Part shown: positions 45,365-53,383 of the stretch, one piece after another | Layout of the letters: the number at the start of each line of letters is the position of its first letter | Numbering within the stretch: the stretch's first letter is position 1 | NCBI RefSeq assembly: GCF_010548375.1 | Contig: NZ_JAAGLY010000003.1 | Span: 372,001-436,000, forward strand | Source of the DNA: Streptomyces sp. SID13726 | GTDB lineage: Bacteria; Actinomycetota; Actinomycetes; Streptomycetales; Streptomycetaceae | Length of the DNA: 64,000 bases | Reading direction: 5' to 3' | The notes under the pieces: model-generated | Databases searched by the model: none | The model's input: the letters and a program-made list of their open reading frames with translations, nothing else | What the model was told of the DNA's origin: nothing | Position numbers and translations under genes: made by a program

Positions 45365-46546
45365 TCAGGCGGCGGCGTAGCGGTTGGCGGGGCGGGCGAG
45401 GCCCAGCAGTCCGCGCAGGGTGTCGGCCTCGTAGGCGGTGCGAAAGGCGCCCCGGCGCTGGAGTTCGGGGACCAGGCCGCGAGTGATGGCCGGGAGGTCG
45501 TGGCCGAGGACGGCGGGCCGAAGGCGGAAGCCGGTCAGCCCGGCCGCCTGGAACTCGGCGAGCAGGTCCGCGAGTTGGGCCGGGGTGCCGGTGAAGATCC
45601 GGGCGTCGCTCCGGTACGGCTCCCCCGCGAGGGCGTCGAGCCGGTCCCGGCGGGCGGCGGCCTCGGCGGGGTCGCCGTCGAGGTAGACGACCAAGTCGCC
45701 GAAGATGTGGAGGAGTTCACCGGAGCGGCCGGCCGTCTCCTGCTCGGCACGGATCTCGGCGACGATCGCGCGGGCCTGGTCGGTGTCGTGCGGGGTGATG
45801 TAGCCGACGTCGGCCTGGCGGGCGATGAGCCGGTACGGCACGGTCTGGTGGCCGAGCGCGGTGACGAGGGGCTGGCCCTGCGGCGGGCGGGGCGTGATGG
45901 AGGGGCCCTTGACGCTGAAGTGCCGGCCCTCGAAGTCGATGTAGTGCAGCTTGTCCCGGTCGACGAAGCGGCCGGTGGCGGCGTCGCGGATCTCGGCGTC
46001 GTCCTCCCAGCTGTCCCAGAGTCGGCGCACGGCCTCCACGTAGTCGGCGGCCTCGTCGAAGAGGTCGGTGACCACCGGGCTGTCGTAGCTCTCGATCGGG
46101 TCGATGGTGCGACGGCCGAAGTGCGCGGCCTCGTCGGGGCGGGCGCTGATCTGGACGCGCAGGCCCGCCCGGCCGGTGCTGACGTAGTCGAGGGTCGCGA
46201 TGGCCTTGGAGAGGTGGAAGGGCTCCGTGTGGGTGACCACCGCGGTCGGGACCAGGCCGATGTGCCGGGTGAGCGGGGCGATCCGGGAGGCGATGAGTAC
46301 GGCGTCGAGTCGGCCGCGGACCTGGTCGGTGCGCTCGTCCGGGTCGAGGGGCCGGGAGGACTGCGGGCCAAGGCCGTCCTCGATGGTCACGAAGTCGAGC
46401 AGGCCGCGCTCGGCCTCGGCGACCAGGTCGGCCCAGTATCCGGCGGTGAGCAGGTCACGCGGTCGGGCCACCGGCTCACGCCAGGAGGCGGGGTGCCAGC
46501 CGGTGCCGTCCAGGGCGACGGCGAGATGCAGAGAAGAAGGGGACAC
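45365..46546 (-). CDS. LLM-class flavin monooxygenase, first of four
   Basis: The 393-residue protein is also luciferase-like: LHLAVALDGTGWHPASWREP, GLLDFVTIEDGLG, RHIGLVPTAVVTHTEPFHLS and ATLDYVSTGRAGLRVQISAR. It carries two Pro-rich substrate loops. GGAAGG lies 9 bases before the GTG at 46546. The first gene after a cysteine-rich leader peptide, it heads the four-monooxygenase run and ends 21 bases before the NtaA-type gene. Confidence 0.9.
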   Translation of the reverse strand: MSPSSLHLAVALDGTGWHPASWREPVARPRDLLTAGYWADLVAEAERGLLDFVTIEDGLGPQSSRPLDPDERTDQVRGRLDAVLIASRIAPLTRHIGLVPTAVVTHTEPFHLSKAIATLDYVSTGRAGLRVQISARPDEAAHFGRRTIDPIESYDSPVVTDLFDEAADYVEAVRRLWDSWEDDAEIRDAATGRFVDRDKLHYIDFEGRHFSVKGPSITPRPPQGQPLVTALGHQTVPYRLIARQADVGYITPHDTDQARAIVAEIRAEQETAGRSGELLHIFGDLVVYLDGDPAEAAARRDRLDALAGEPYRSDARIFTGTPAQLADLLAEFQAAGLTGFRLRPAVLGHDLPAITRGLVPELQRRGAFRTAYEADTLRGLLGLARPANRYAAA

Positions 46547-46578
46547 GGGTGGGTGCCTTCCTGGAGATCCGTACGGGA

Positions 46579-46600
46579 GCGCCGGCCCACGAAGGGGCGC
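46579..46600 (-). promoter_or_regulatory. Possible attenuator hairpin between leader peptide and monooxygenases
   Basis: On the plus strand GCGCC (46579-46583) pairs with GGCGC (46596-46600), with inner CCC/GGG pairing possible. It lies 22 bases downstream of the leader peptide stop and upstream of the first monooxygenase ribosome-binding site. Confidence 0.4.
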
Positions 46601-46622
46601 GGCAGCCAGGGCGGAGAACGGG

Positions 46623-46709
46623 TCAGGAACAACAGAGCGCGGTGGCCACGCGCTGGAGATCGATGTGCGGCCGGGAGTGGAGGTGGGCGGAGCGGAGTGT
46701 GCGGATCAC
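46623..46709 (-). CDS. Cysteine-rich leader peptide 1
   Basis: A 28-codon frame starts at GTG 46709, with GGAGGAGG upstream, and ends ...RPHIDLQRVATALCCS. Tandem Cys codons near the stop and the HIDLQRV pattern are typical of the short leader peptides found before sulfur genes in Streptomyces and mycobacteria. Scarcity of charged Cys-tRNA would stall a ribosome at the Cys pair and change folding of the downstream RNA. It precedes the four monooxygenase genes. Confidence 0.8.
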   Translation of the reverse strand: MIRTLRSAHLHSRPHIDLQRVATALCCS

Positions 46710-46729
46710 GCCCGTCACCTCCTCCTTCG

Positions 46730-46747
46730 GGGCGCGCGACGGCGCCC
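46730..46747 (-). terminator. Short hairpin between GNAT and leader peptide 1
   Basis: GGGCGC (46730-46735) and GCGCCC (46742-46747) form a six-base stem just after the GNAT stop codon and before the leader peptide ribosome-binding site. Confidence 0.4.
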
Positions 46748-46765
46748 GGCGGATCTCGTCGGGAG

Positions 46766-47521
46766 TCACAACCTCGCCGCCCCGCGGGATGTTCCCGGAC
46801 TGCGGACCAGGAGGATGGGTGAGCGGCGGCGCAGGGTGAAGCCGATGGACTCGTAGAGCCGGATCGCGTCGGTGTTGTCGGCGGCGGCGTGCAGGAACGG
46901 GGTGTCGCCGCGCTCCCTGATACCGGCGGCGACCGCGCGGACCAGGCGGGTGGCCAGGCCCCGGCCGCGATACGCCGGGTCGGTGCAGACCGCGCTGATC
47001 TCGGTCCAGCCGGGTGGGCGCAGCCGCTCGCCGGCCAGGGCGATCAGGCGTCCCCGGTCCCGGATGCCGAGGTAGGTGCCGAGGGCGATGGTCCGCCTGA
47101 GGAAGGGGCCGGGTCTGGTGCGGGCGACCAGGTCCAGGATCTCGGGCACGTCGTCGGGTCCGAGCCGTACCGCCTCGGGGGCGGGTTCGGATCGCAGGGC
47201 GGTGGCGACGAGTTGGACGCCCACTCCCCCGCCGACGATCTCCCAACCCGCGGGGACTTCCTCAACGGGCTTGATCCGTACGGTGGTTCCGGGACCCACG
47301 AGGGTGTGCAGGTCGGTCCAGGCGGCCGGATCGGCGGGGTCGGCGAGGGCGGCGAAGGCGTAGACGTCGTCCGGGTAGCGGGCGGCGCGGCCGACGCGTT
47401 CGGCGAGGTGGGCGTGCGGGCCGTCGAGGGCGGCCCATACGGCGTTGTCGAGGACGGAGGGCTCATGCGCCGCGGGTCTCAAGGAGGCTCCGCCGCCGCG
47501 GAGTTCGGTCTGCCGGGTCAC
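46766..47521 (-). CDS. GNAT-family N-acetyltransferase of the sulfur locus
   Basis: The 251-residue protein has a GNAT domain in its C-terminal half (about 110-245), with the acetyl-CoA motif VCTDPAYRGRGLATRLVRAV and FLHAAADNTDAIRLYESIGF. The N-terminal half is a divergent or degenerate GNAT-like segment, as in FR47-like proteins. Its position between an amino-acid importer and monooxygenases matches SnaA/YxeL of Bacillus, which N-acetylate S-substituted cysteines before oxidation. The GTG at 47521 lacks a well-spaced ribosome-binding site, so the start is uncertain. Confidence 0.88.
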   Translation of the reverse strand: MTRQTELRGGGASLRPAAHEPSVLDNAVWAALDGPHAHLAERVGRAARYPDDVYAFAALADPADPAAWTDLHTLVGPGTTVRIKPVEEVPAGWEIVGGGVGVQLVATALRSEPAPEAVRLGPDDVPEILDLVARTRPGPFLRRTIALGTYLGIRDRGRLIALAGERLRPPGWTEISAVCTDPAYRGRGLATRLVRAVAAGIRERGDTPFLHAAADNTDAIRLYESIGFTLRRRSPILLVRSPGTSRGAARL

Positions 47522-47591
47522 GGAGGCGGAGTCCCTTCCTGAGGTCCTGCGGTGATGGGCGTGCGGGTGGGTGAGGCTTGGGGAACAGGCC

Positions 47592-48614
47592 TCAGGAGTT
47601 GGTGAGCGGCAGCCCGGGCGGGTTGACCTCCGACTTGGAGACGGCGTCGTTGGAGAGGTTCCACGCGGCGAGCCACTTGGCGTACTGGCCGTTGTCGATC
47701 AAGTAGTTGATCGCGTCGGCGAGGGGCTTGGCGAGGCCGCTGTCCTTCTTGGCGGTCGCGGCGATGAGGCCCTGGAGGGACGCTCCGGCACCGGAGTACT
47801 GGCCCGCGATCTTGGTCGCGTTGGGCGTGCTCGCGGTCTGGGTGACGTGGTAGGAGAGGTTGGGGCTCGGGCCCAGGTAGGCGTCGATCTTGCCGCTGTT
47901 GAGGGCGAGATAGATGCTGGGGCTGTCCTGGAAGTACTTGACGGTCAGCTTCTTGCCCTCCTTCTCCAGCTTGGTCTTCCAGTCCAGGAGGATGCGCTCC
48001 TGGTTGGTGCCGGCGCCGACCGAGACGGTCTTGCCCGCGAGGACCTCGTAGTCGCCGTCGAAGCTCCACTTCGAGGTCTTGAGCGTCTCGAAGGCGAGGT
48101 CGTCCTTGCGGTAGGAGGCGAACTCGTACTTCTTCTTGCGCTCCTCGGTGTCGGTGATGTTGGAGAAGCCGACGTTCACCTTGCCGCTGTCGATGCCGAC
48201 GAAGAGGTTCTCCCAGGTGAACCGCTTGACCTCGGGCTCCAGGCCGAGGACGCCGGCGACCAGCCGGGCCAGGTCGGTCTCGGAGCCGGTGAGGGTCTTC
48301 TGGTCGCTGCCCACGAAGCCCAGCGGCGGGGAGCCGGAGGGCAGGGTGCCGGAGCCGATGACGAGCTTGCCGCTCTTTCTGACGGCGTCGGGCAGTTCGG
48401 CGCTGATGGACTTGACCTCGGCGACCTTGAGAGCGGTCTCCTTGGCGGCGCCGTTGGAGAACTGGCCGACGGTGACCGTGCCGGCGCTGTCCTTCGTGGT
48501 GGTGGCGGCGTCGCTGTCCCCACCGCAGGCGGCGAGCCCGGTGGCGAGGGTGGCGACGGCGGTCGCCGCGGTGATGCCGCGTATCAGGCTGCGTCGGGTG
48601 AAGTGGTCAGACAT
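47592..48614 (-). CDS. Amino-acid-type ABC transporter substrate-binding lipoprotein
   Basis: The 340-residue exported protein has a twin-arginine-like start (FTRRSLIRGITAA) and a lipobox LAAC with Cys30 as lipid anchor. The mature part is a family 3 solute-binding domain (KLVIGSGTLPSGSPPLGFVG, NLFVGIDSGKVNVGFSNITD, GAGTNQERILLDWKTKLEKE and KIDAYLGPSPNLSYHV). It should capture a polar amino acid, probably a cystine- or S-substituted cysteine-like ligand given the context. AAGGA precedes the ATG at 48614. Confidence 0.92.
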   Translation of the reverse strand: MSDHFTRRSLIRGITAATAVATLATGLAACGGDSDAATTTKDSAGTVTVGQFSNGAAKETALKVAEVKSISAELPDAVRKSGKLVIGSGTLPSGSPPLGFVGSDQKTLTGSETDLARLVAGVLGLEPEVKRFTWENLFVGIDSGKVNVGFSNITDTEERKKKYEFASYRKDDLAFETLKTSKWSFDGDYEVLAGKTVSVGAGTNQERILLDWKTKLEKEGKKLTVKYFQDSPSIYLALNSGKIDAYLGPSPNLSYHVTQTASTPNATKIAGQYSGAGASLQGLIAATAKKDSGLAKPLADAINYLIDNGQYAKWLAAWNLSNDAVSKSEVNPPGLPLTNS

Positions 48615-48654
48615 GGCCGTCCTTGAGAGATGAAGAGACAGAAAGGAGAGGGGG

Positions 48655-48698
48655 GTTCGGAGCACCTTGCTGGGGAGTTCAGAGCACCTTGCTCAGGA
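48655..48698. repeat. 22-bp tandem duplication at the 3' end of the ATPase gene
   Basis: Two 22-bp units (48655-48676, 48677-48698) share GAGCACCTTGCT and GTTC at the same positions. The second unit carries the final codons and stop of the ATPase gene, and the first is a decayed copy just beyond it. Confidence 0.85.
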
Positions 48699-49458
48699 AG
48701 TCCCTGGTCCGCTCGTGCCGGGGCCGGTCGAGGACCTCGGAGGGCGGACCCTGTTCGACGATGTGGCCGCCGTCGATGAAGACGACCCGGTCGGCGATCT
48801 CGCGGGCGAAGCCGATCTCGTGGGTGACGATGACGAGGGTGGTGCCGCTGGTCGCCAAGTCCTTGATGACGGCGAGGACTTCGCCGACGAGTTCGGGGTC
48901 GAGCGCGGAGGTCGGCTCGTCGAAGAGGATGACGCCGGGGCGCAGGGCGAGCGCGCGGGCGATGGCCACACGCTGCTGCTGGCCGCCGGACAACTGCCGT
49001 GGATAGGCGCCGGTCTTGTCTCCCAGGCCGACCCGCCCGAGGAGTTCCCGGGCCAGCTCCTGGGCCTGCGCCTTGCCGAGCTTCCCGGTCGCCACGGGCG
49101 CGGCGGCCACGTTGTCCAGCACGGTCAGATGCGGGAACAGGTTGAAGTTCTGGAAGACGAAGCCGATCCGGCCGCGCTGGGCCAGGATGGCCCGCTCGCT
49201 GAGCTCCTTGAGGCGCTCGCCCTGTCTGCGTACGCCGATCAGTTCGCCGTTGACGCTGACGTAGCCGACCTCCGGCTTCTCCAGGTGGTTGATGACCCGG
49301 AGCAGGGTGGACTTCCCGGAGCCCGACGGGCCGAGGATCACGGTGACCTCGCCGGGGCGGACGGTCAGGTCGACGCCGTTCAGGACGCGGTGGGCGCCGT
49401 ACCACTTGTGCACGCCGTGCACTTCGAGGGCGACGGGGGTGATGTCGGTGACGCTCAT
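48679..49458 (-). CDS. Amino-acid ABC transporter ATP-binding protein
   Basis: The 259-residue ATPase has GPSGSGKST (Walker A), QNFNLFPHLTVLDNV (Q-loop), LSGGQQQRVAIARAL (signature), GVILFDEPTSALDPE (Walker B) and VIVTHEIGFAREIADRV (H-loop). It is a close match to GlnQ/TcyN-type amino-acid importers. Its ATG overlaps the permease stop by four bases (ATGA). Confidence 0.96.
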   Translation of the reverse strand: MSVTDITPVALEVHGVHKWYGAHRVLNGVDLTVRPGEVTVILGPSGSGKSTLLRVINHLEKPEVGYVSVNGELIGVRRQGERLKELSERAILAQRGRIGFVFQNFNLFPHLTVLDNVAAAPVATGKLGKAQAQELARELLGRVGLGDKTGAYPRQLSGGQQQRVAIARALALRPGVILFDEPTSALDPELVGEVLAVIKDLATSGTTLVIVTHEIGFAREIADRVVFIDGGHIVEQGPPSEVLDRPRHERTRDFLSKVL

Positions 49459-50438
49459 ACGGCGGCCTCCCGGCGGATGCGGGCCCTCAGGTCGGCGAGA
49501 CCTGACCACAGTTTCTGGAGCGGGGTCGGCGGCAGGGAGCGGGTGGCGCCCCGGGCGTGGTGGCGCTCGACGTAGAACTGCACGACGGACACGGCGCTGG
49601 TGAGGATGAGGTACCAGACGGTGGCGACCAGCAGCAGCGGCACGATGTCGCCGGGGTAGGTGGAGCCCATGGACTGCACGGTGCCGAACAGGTCGAGGAG
49701 GGAGACGTAGAAGACCAGCGAGGTGCTCTTGATGAGGCCGATGAGCTGGTTGACGTAGTTCGGGGTGATGGAGCGCAGGGCCTGCGGGAAGACGATCCTG
49801 CGGAACTGGTAACCCTTCGGCAGACCGAGCGCGGAGGCCGCCTCGTGCTGGCCCTGGTCGACGGAGAGGATGCCGCCGCGGACGACTTCGGCGGCGTAGG
49901 CGGCCTCGTTGAGGCTGAGGCCGATGACGGCGATGACCATGTCGGTGGCGAGCCGGGACTCGTCGAAGGAGAAGAAGGCCGGCCCGAAGGGGACGCCGAC
50001 GCTCAACGTCTTGTACAGGGCCGAGAAGTTGTAGAGGAAGAGCAGGACCACGATCAGCGGTATCGAGCGCAGGGCCCACACGTAGGTCCAGCTCACCGCC
50101 CGCAGCACCGGGCTCCTGGAGAGCCGGGCGAGGGCGAGGAGGATGCCGCCCAGGAGTCCCAACACCGCGCTGTAGGCGGTGACTTCGAGAGTGATGAGCA
50201 GTCCGTCGAGGACGGTCGGCCGCAGGAACCAGTAGCCAAAGCGGTCCCACTGGTAGAACGGGTTGGTCGCCAGCCCGTGGACGAACTGGGCCGCCAGGAC
50301 CAGGACGACGCCGGTGGCGATCCAGCGTCCCGGTCGCCTGAGCGGCAGAACTCGCTGTGCGGCGAGCTGCTCTGACGGGGCGTCGGTCCGCGGCGGTGCC
50401 TCGGTGACGGACACGGCGGCGCCTGGGGGTTCACTCAT
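49455..50438 (-). CDS. Amino-acid ABC transporter permease
   Basis: The 327-residue HisMQ-type permease has about five to six helices. The EAA-like coupling loop is HEAASALGLPKGYQFRRIVF with PQALRSITPNYVNQLIGLIK. The N-terminal ~35 residues are a Pro/Ala-rich cytoplasmic extension. It may form a homodimer because only one permease gene is present. GGAG lies 8 bases before the ATG. It is the first structural gene after leader peptide 3 and its hairpin. Confidence 0.94.
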   Translation of the reverse strand: MSEPPGAAVSVTEAPPRTDAPSEQLAAQRVLPLRRPGRWIATGVVLVLAAQFVHGLATNPFYQWDRFGYWFLRPTVLDGLLITLEVTAYSAVLGLLGGILLALARLSRSPVLRAVSWTYVWALRSIPLIVVLLFLYNFSALYKTLSVGVPFGPAFFSFDESRLATDMVIAVIGLSLNEAAYAAEVVRGGILSVDQGQHEAASALGLPKGYQFRRIVFPQALRSITPNYVNQLIGLIKSTSLVFYVSLLDLFGTVQSMGSTYPGDIVPLLLVATVWYLILTSAVSVVQFYVERHHARGATRSLPPTPLQKLWSGLADLRARIRREAAV

Positions 50439-50550
50439 GAGGGAGCTCCGGCGGAGAGTCGGATGTCCCGGGCACGGCGAACACGGCACGCTACGGCGAG
50501 GAAGCGCGGCACAGGGGAACGCACGGTAACCGGGGCTGGGCGGACGGCGG

Positions 50551-50572
50551 CACACCGCGGGGGCGGTGTGCG
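50551..50572 (-). promoter_or_regulatory. Strong hairpin between leader peptide 3 and the ABC operon
   Basis: GCACACCGC (50551-50559) and GCGGTGTGC (50564-50572) form a nine-base perfect stem with a GGGG loop on the plus strand (CCCC on the RNA). It sits 28 bases after the leader stop and 113 bases before the permease start, the right place for an attenuator terminator. Confidence 0.65.
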
Positions 50573-50600
50573 TCAGGAACGCGGGGGCTGAAGGAGAAGG

Positions 50601-50765
50601 TCAGCCCTGACAGCGGGCACGGCCCGGCGCGGTACACAGTGCGCTGCTCACACGGAGCAGGTCGACGGCGCGATCGGCGACGAGGAGGTCGCCGTACGGC
50701 AGCGCGCAGCCCTGGGAGCGGCGGGAGGCCGTCCTGGGAGCTGCGCGCATGGGAGTCACCGTCAT
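50601..50765 (-). CDS. Leader peptide 3, upstream of the ABC importer
   Basis: A 54-codon frame (ATG 50765, or 49 codons from ATG 50750) contains LVADRAVDLLRVSSALCTAP near its end, matching the (H/A)(I/V)DLxRVxxA(L/I)C pattern of the other two leaders in this locus. Cys codons occur in ALC and ARC close to the stop. It is followed by a strong hairpin and then the permease gene. Its length is greater than usual, so the true start may be internal. Confidence 0.65.
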   Translation of the reverse strand: MTVTPMRAAPRTASRRSQGCALPYGDLLVADRAVDLLRVSSALCTAPGRARCQG

Positions 50766-50797
50766 CGTTCTCGGGGGTCGAGGACCCTTGTGAGCGG

Positions 50798-50828
50798 AAG
50801 TAAAGGCAATTGTCAGGACCTGTGTCAA
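50798..50828 (-). promoter_or_regulatory. Putative promoter of leader peptide 3 and the ABC operon
   Basis: On the minus strand TTGACA (50828-50823) is followed after 19 bases by TTACTT (50803-50798), 33 bases before the leader ATG. The -35 is perfect but the spacing is long. An A/T-rich CAATTG lies in the spacer. Confidence 0.45.
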
Positions 50829-50860
50829 CGCCGGTCCGGCAGTTGGGACGCCAGGAGCCT

Positions 50861-51727
50861 CTAGGAGGCCCGGCCGGCGTGCGCGGCCCAGTCCAGGATC
50901 TGCACGGCGGCGCCCGCGGCCTCCAGGCCCCGGCAGTGGGCGTGGTGCCTGCGCGCGATGCCGTCGAGGTCGAGGTGGGTGCCGAAGGCCGGGTGGGCGG
51001 CCAGGCGGCGGGCGTAGTCCCACAGGACGGGATGGTCGGCGATGCGCTGCACCGCGCCGGCGTCCAGGTGGTAGCGGTGCACGGTGTCGAGTTGGACCAG
51101 CGTGACCCACAACTCGACGTCGGCGGCGGTGAGGTGATCCCGGATCAGGTACTCGCGTCCGACGAGCCAGCGCTCCAACGAGCCCAGGGAGTCCAGCAGT
51201 TGCTCCAGTGCGGCGGACCGCTCGGCCGCGTCTCCGCCGGCGGATCCGGCGTGCTGGGCGGTCTGTCCGATGCCCCGGCACATCCGCTCGACGGCCTCGG
51301 TCTCCGACTCCGCCCCGCACGGGTACAGCGCGGGGCGGCCGCCGCCGAAGTGCCGGGCCAGGTCGCGGGTGATGTCGGTGGCGTGGATGCTGACGATCCG
51401 CCCCGACCAGTCGTCGCTGAGCACCGGGGCGAGGGCCGCGCCGGTGTACCGGTGCGCGCTGGCCTCGTACAGCGGGCGCAGCGCGGAGTGGCCTCCGTCG
51501 GGACAGTCGGGGATCGGGTCCAGGAAGGTCACGGGACAGATGTCGTCGAGGCCGAGCAGGCTGTGCACGACGGCGATGCGCAGTCCGTCGGCGCAGGCGG
51601 CGGCCAGATGGAGGCGGTAGCGGCGCGGCACGGCGTAGTGCCCACTGCGCGCGTCCTGGCCGATGCGGCCCCGGAACACGGCGGCCGGGTGGGTGACCGG
51701 GATGTGGGCGAGCGGTGTGACGGACAT
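50861..51727 (-). CDS. Glutathione S-transferase-like protein (Xi-class / glutathionyl-hydroquinone reductase-like)
   Basis: The 288-residue protein has a C-terminal GST helical domain (YEASAHRYTGAALAPVLSDD, LEQLLDSLGSLERWLVGREY, HLTAADVELWVTLVQLDTVH) with features of the ECM4/YqjG class. The N-terminal thioredoxin half is short and its usual Cys motif is not clear (CPVTFLDPIPDCPDGG holds two cysteines). Streptomyces lacks glutathione but has mycothiol, so the thiol partner is unknown. It probably removes a thiol adduct or handles an S-conjugate. GGGGAG precedes the ATG. Leader peptide 2 lies upstream. Confidence 0.82.
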   Translation of the reverse strand: MSVTPLAHIPVTHPAAVFRGRIGQDARSGHYAVPRRYRLHLAAACADGLRIAVVHSLLGLDDICPVTFLDPIPDCPDGGHSALRPLYEASAHRYTGAALAPVLSDDWSGRIVSIHATDITRDLARHFGGGRPALYPCGAESETEAVERMCRGIGQTAQHAGSAGGDAAERSAALEQLLDSLGSLERWLVGREYLIRDHLTAADVELWVTLVQLDTVHRYHLDAGAVQRIADHPVLWDYARRLAAHPAFGTHLDLDGIARRHHAHCRGLEAAGAAVQILDWAAHAGRAS

Positions 51728-51854
51728 GGGTCTCCCCGGGTGTCGGTGCGCAGACGTACGCGCGGCGGAAGCGTCGTCGGGCGGGAGCGGCGGCCGTCCC
51801 CCGTGCGTGGCGGCAGCGGTGGTCCCGGTCGGGTGCGGCGAAGGGCGGCCGGGC

Positions 51855-51977
51855 TCAGCCCAGGGGCCCGATCGCGCTGCAGACCCGCTGCAGATCGATG
51901 TGACGGCGGGAGGTGAGGAGAGGCGAAGGCCCGGACGTACGGCTCACTCGGCCGACGGCCGACTCAAGGCGCCCCAT
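51855..51977 (-). CDS. Leader peptide 2, upstream of the GST-like gene
   Basis: A 40-codon frame from ATG 51977 (or about 30 codons from GTG 51947) ends ...SRRHIDLQRVCSAIGPLG. It shares HIDLQRV with leader peptide 1 and carries one Cys codon two codons after it. It is 127 bases upstream of the GST-like gene. No clear attenuator hairpin was seen in that gap. Confidence 0.7.
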   Translation of the reverse strand: MGRLESAVGRVSRTSGPSPLLTSRRHIDLQRVCSAIGPLG

Positions 51978-52135
51978 GTTTCCCTACCTGTTCACTAGGA
52001 TTCCCATCTGGAGTGTCGATCTGCTCCTGGCGCACGTCAAGAGGGCGTCCACGAGGCGGTCACCGGACGCCGGTGGCGAGGATCACGGGTCCCGACGATG
52101 CCGATCCGCTGGGCCGTCTCGCCGAGAGCCGCGTC

Positions 52136-53224
52136 CTAGCCCACTCGGTCGAGCCGGAAACGCGGGTCGGGCCCGGTGCGGCCGGTGGCGAGGTCGGCGG
52201 CCATCGCCCCGACGAGCGGGGTGAACTTGGCGCCGTGCCCGGAGCACGGGGAGACGATCACGAACGGGCCGTGCCGGTCCAGGACGAAGTCCTCGTCGGG
52301 GGTGGCCGTGTAGAGGCAGGTCGCCTCGGCGACGGGCTCGGGGTCGAGTCCGGGGAGCCGGTCGCGGACGAATCCGCTCACCCGCTCCCGCGACGACGGG
52401 TCGACCACGCCGGTGCGGCTGTCGGCGGTGGTGGGGGTGCCGCGGTCGTGCTCGGCGACCTTCACGGCCGGGAACGGCCCGCCGTCGCTCCCCGACGGCA
52501 GGCCGTACAGGTGCAGCTCCCCGTCCCAGACGAGCGTCGGCCACCCGGCGGACGCGTCCCGCCGGCGGTAGTGGAACACCTGCTGCTGGGTGACCCGGAG
52601 CGGCGGCAGCGGTACGGGCAGACCGAGCCCGGGCAGCCAGGCACCGGCGGCGACCACCACCGTGTCCGCGACGATCTCGTGGCCACGGTCCGTGTGCAGC
52701 AGCACCTTCGCATCGCCCCGTACGTCGAAGCCGGTGACCCGGGCGCCGACGACCGCCTGCGCACCGTGCTCGACCGCCCGCCGCACACAGGCACCGACGG
52801 TCTCGTCGGCGTCGATCACCCCGGCGTCCGGGTGGTGGAGCACCGGGTCGGTGAAGCGGATGTACGGCCAGCGCTCCGACGCGGCTTCCGGGCCCAGGAG
52901 TTCGTACGGCACTCCCGCCGCCCGGAGCGGTTCGGCCAGCGCCCGCGGATCGCGCCCCTCCCGCACGTCGAGGCCACCGGTCGTGCGCAGCAAGGGAGTT
53001 GAGGAGTCGTCCTCCAGTTCCCGCCACTGTTCCTTCGCCAGCCCGGTCAGTCGTACGTAGAAGGGGTCGGCGTACGCCCGCCTGAAGATCCGTGAGCTGC
53101 CGTGCGAACTGCCGTGCCGGTGGCCGACGTCGTACGCCTCGATCAGCGTGACCTCGTGGCCGCGCCGGGCCAGTTGCCAGGCGGTGGCCGCACCCATCAG
53201 TCCCGCGCCGACGACGGCGATCAC
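52136..53224 (-). CDS. Monomeric sarcosine oxidase / N-methyltryptophan oxidase-like flavoenzyme
   Basis: The 362-residue FAD enzyme has AVVGAGLMGAATAWQLARRG at the N-terminus, the HGSSHGSSRIFRRAY signature and a C-terminal SPCSGHGAKFTPLVG in which Cys327 matches the cysteine that links FAD covalently. It should oxidise an N-methyl or secondary amino acid to the imine, yielding H2O2 and, for N-methyl substrates, formaldehyde. The GTG at 53224 follows GGGGAGG. It lies downstream of a terminator behind the NCS1 permease gene, so it probably has its own promoter. Confidence 0.93.
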   Translation of the reverse strand: MIAVVGAGLMGAATAWQLARRGHEVTLIEAYDVGHRHGSSHGSSRIFRRAYADPFYVRLTGLAKEQWRELEDDSSTPLLRTTGGLDVREGRDPRALAEPLRAAGVPYELLGPEAASERWPYIRFTDPVLHHPDAGVIDADETVGACVRRAVEHGAQAVVGARVTGFDVRGDAKVLLHTDRGHEIVADTVVVAAGAWLPGLGLPVPLPPLRVTQQQVFHYRRRDASAGWPTLVWDGELHLYGLPSGSDGGPFPAVKVAEHDRGTPTTADSRTGVVDPSSRERVSGFVRDRLPGLDPEPVAEATCLYTATPDEDFVLDRHGPFVIVSPCSGHGAKFTPLVGAMAADLATGRTGPDPRFRLDRVG

Positions 53225-53344
53225 AGTTCCTCCCCGGGGATCGAGTTCGTGCCCGCGAACGGGACGCGAGCCGTGGCCGCGGACTCGATCGTAAGGGCGA
53301 CCGGACCCCCGGGGCTGACAGGGCGGGAAGGACCGCGCAAGCCG

Positions 53345-53375
53345 CAGGGCCGGACACCAGCGGTGCCCGGCCCTG
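53345..53375 (-). terminator. Hairpin terminator after the NCS1 permease gene
   Basis: CAGGGCCGG (53345-53353) pairs with CCGGCCCTG (53367-53375), with additional ACC/GGT pairs inside. It begins eight bases past the permease stop on the minus strand. Confidence 0.8.
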
Positions 53376-53383
53376 ATGTGCCG

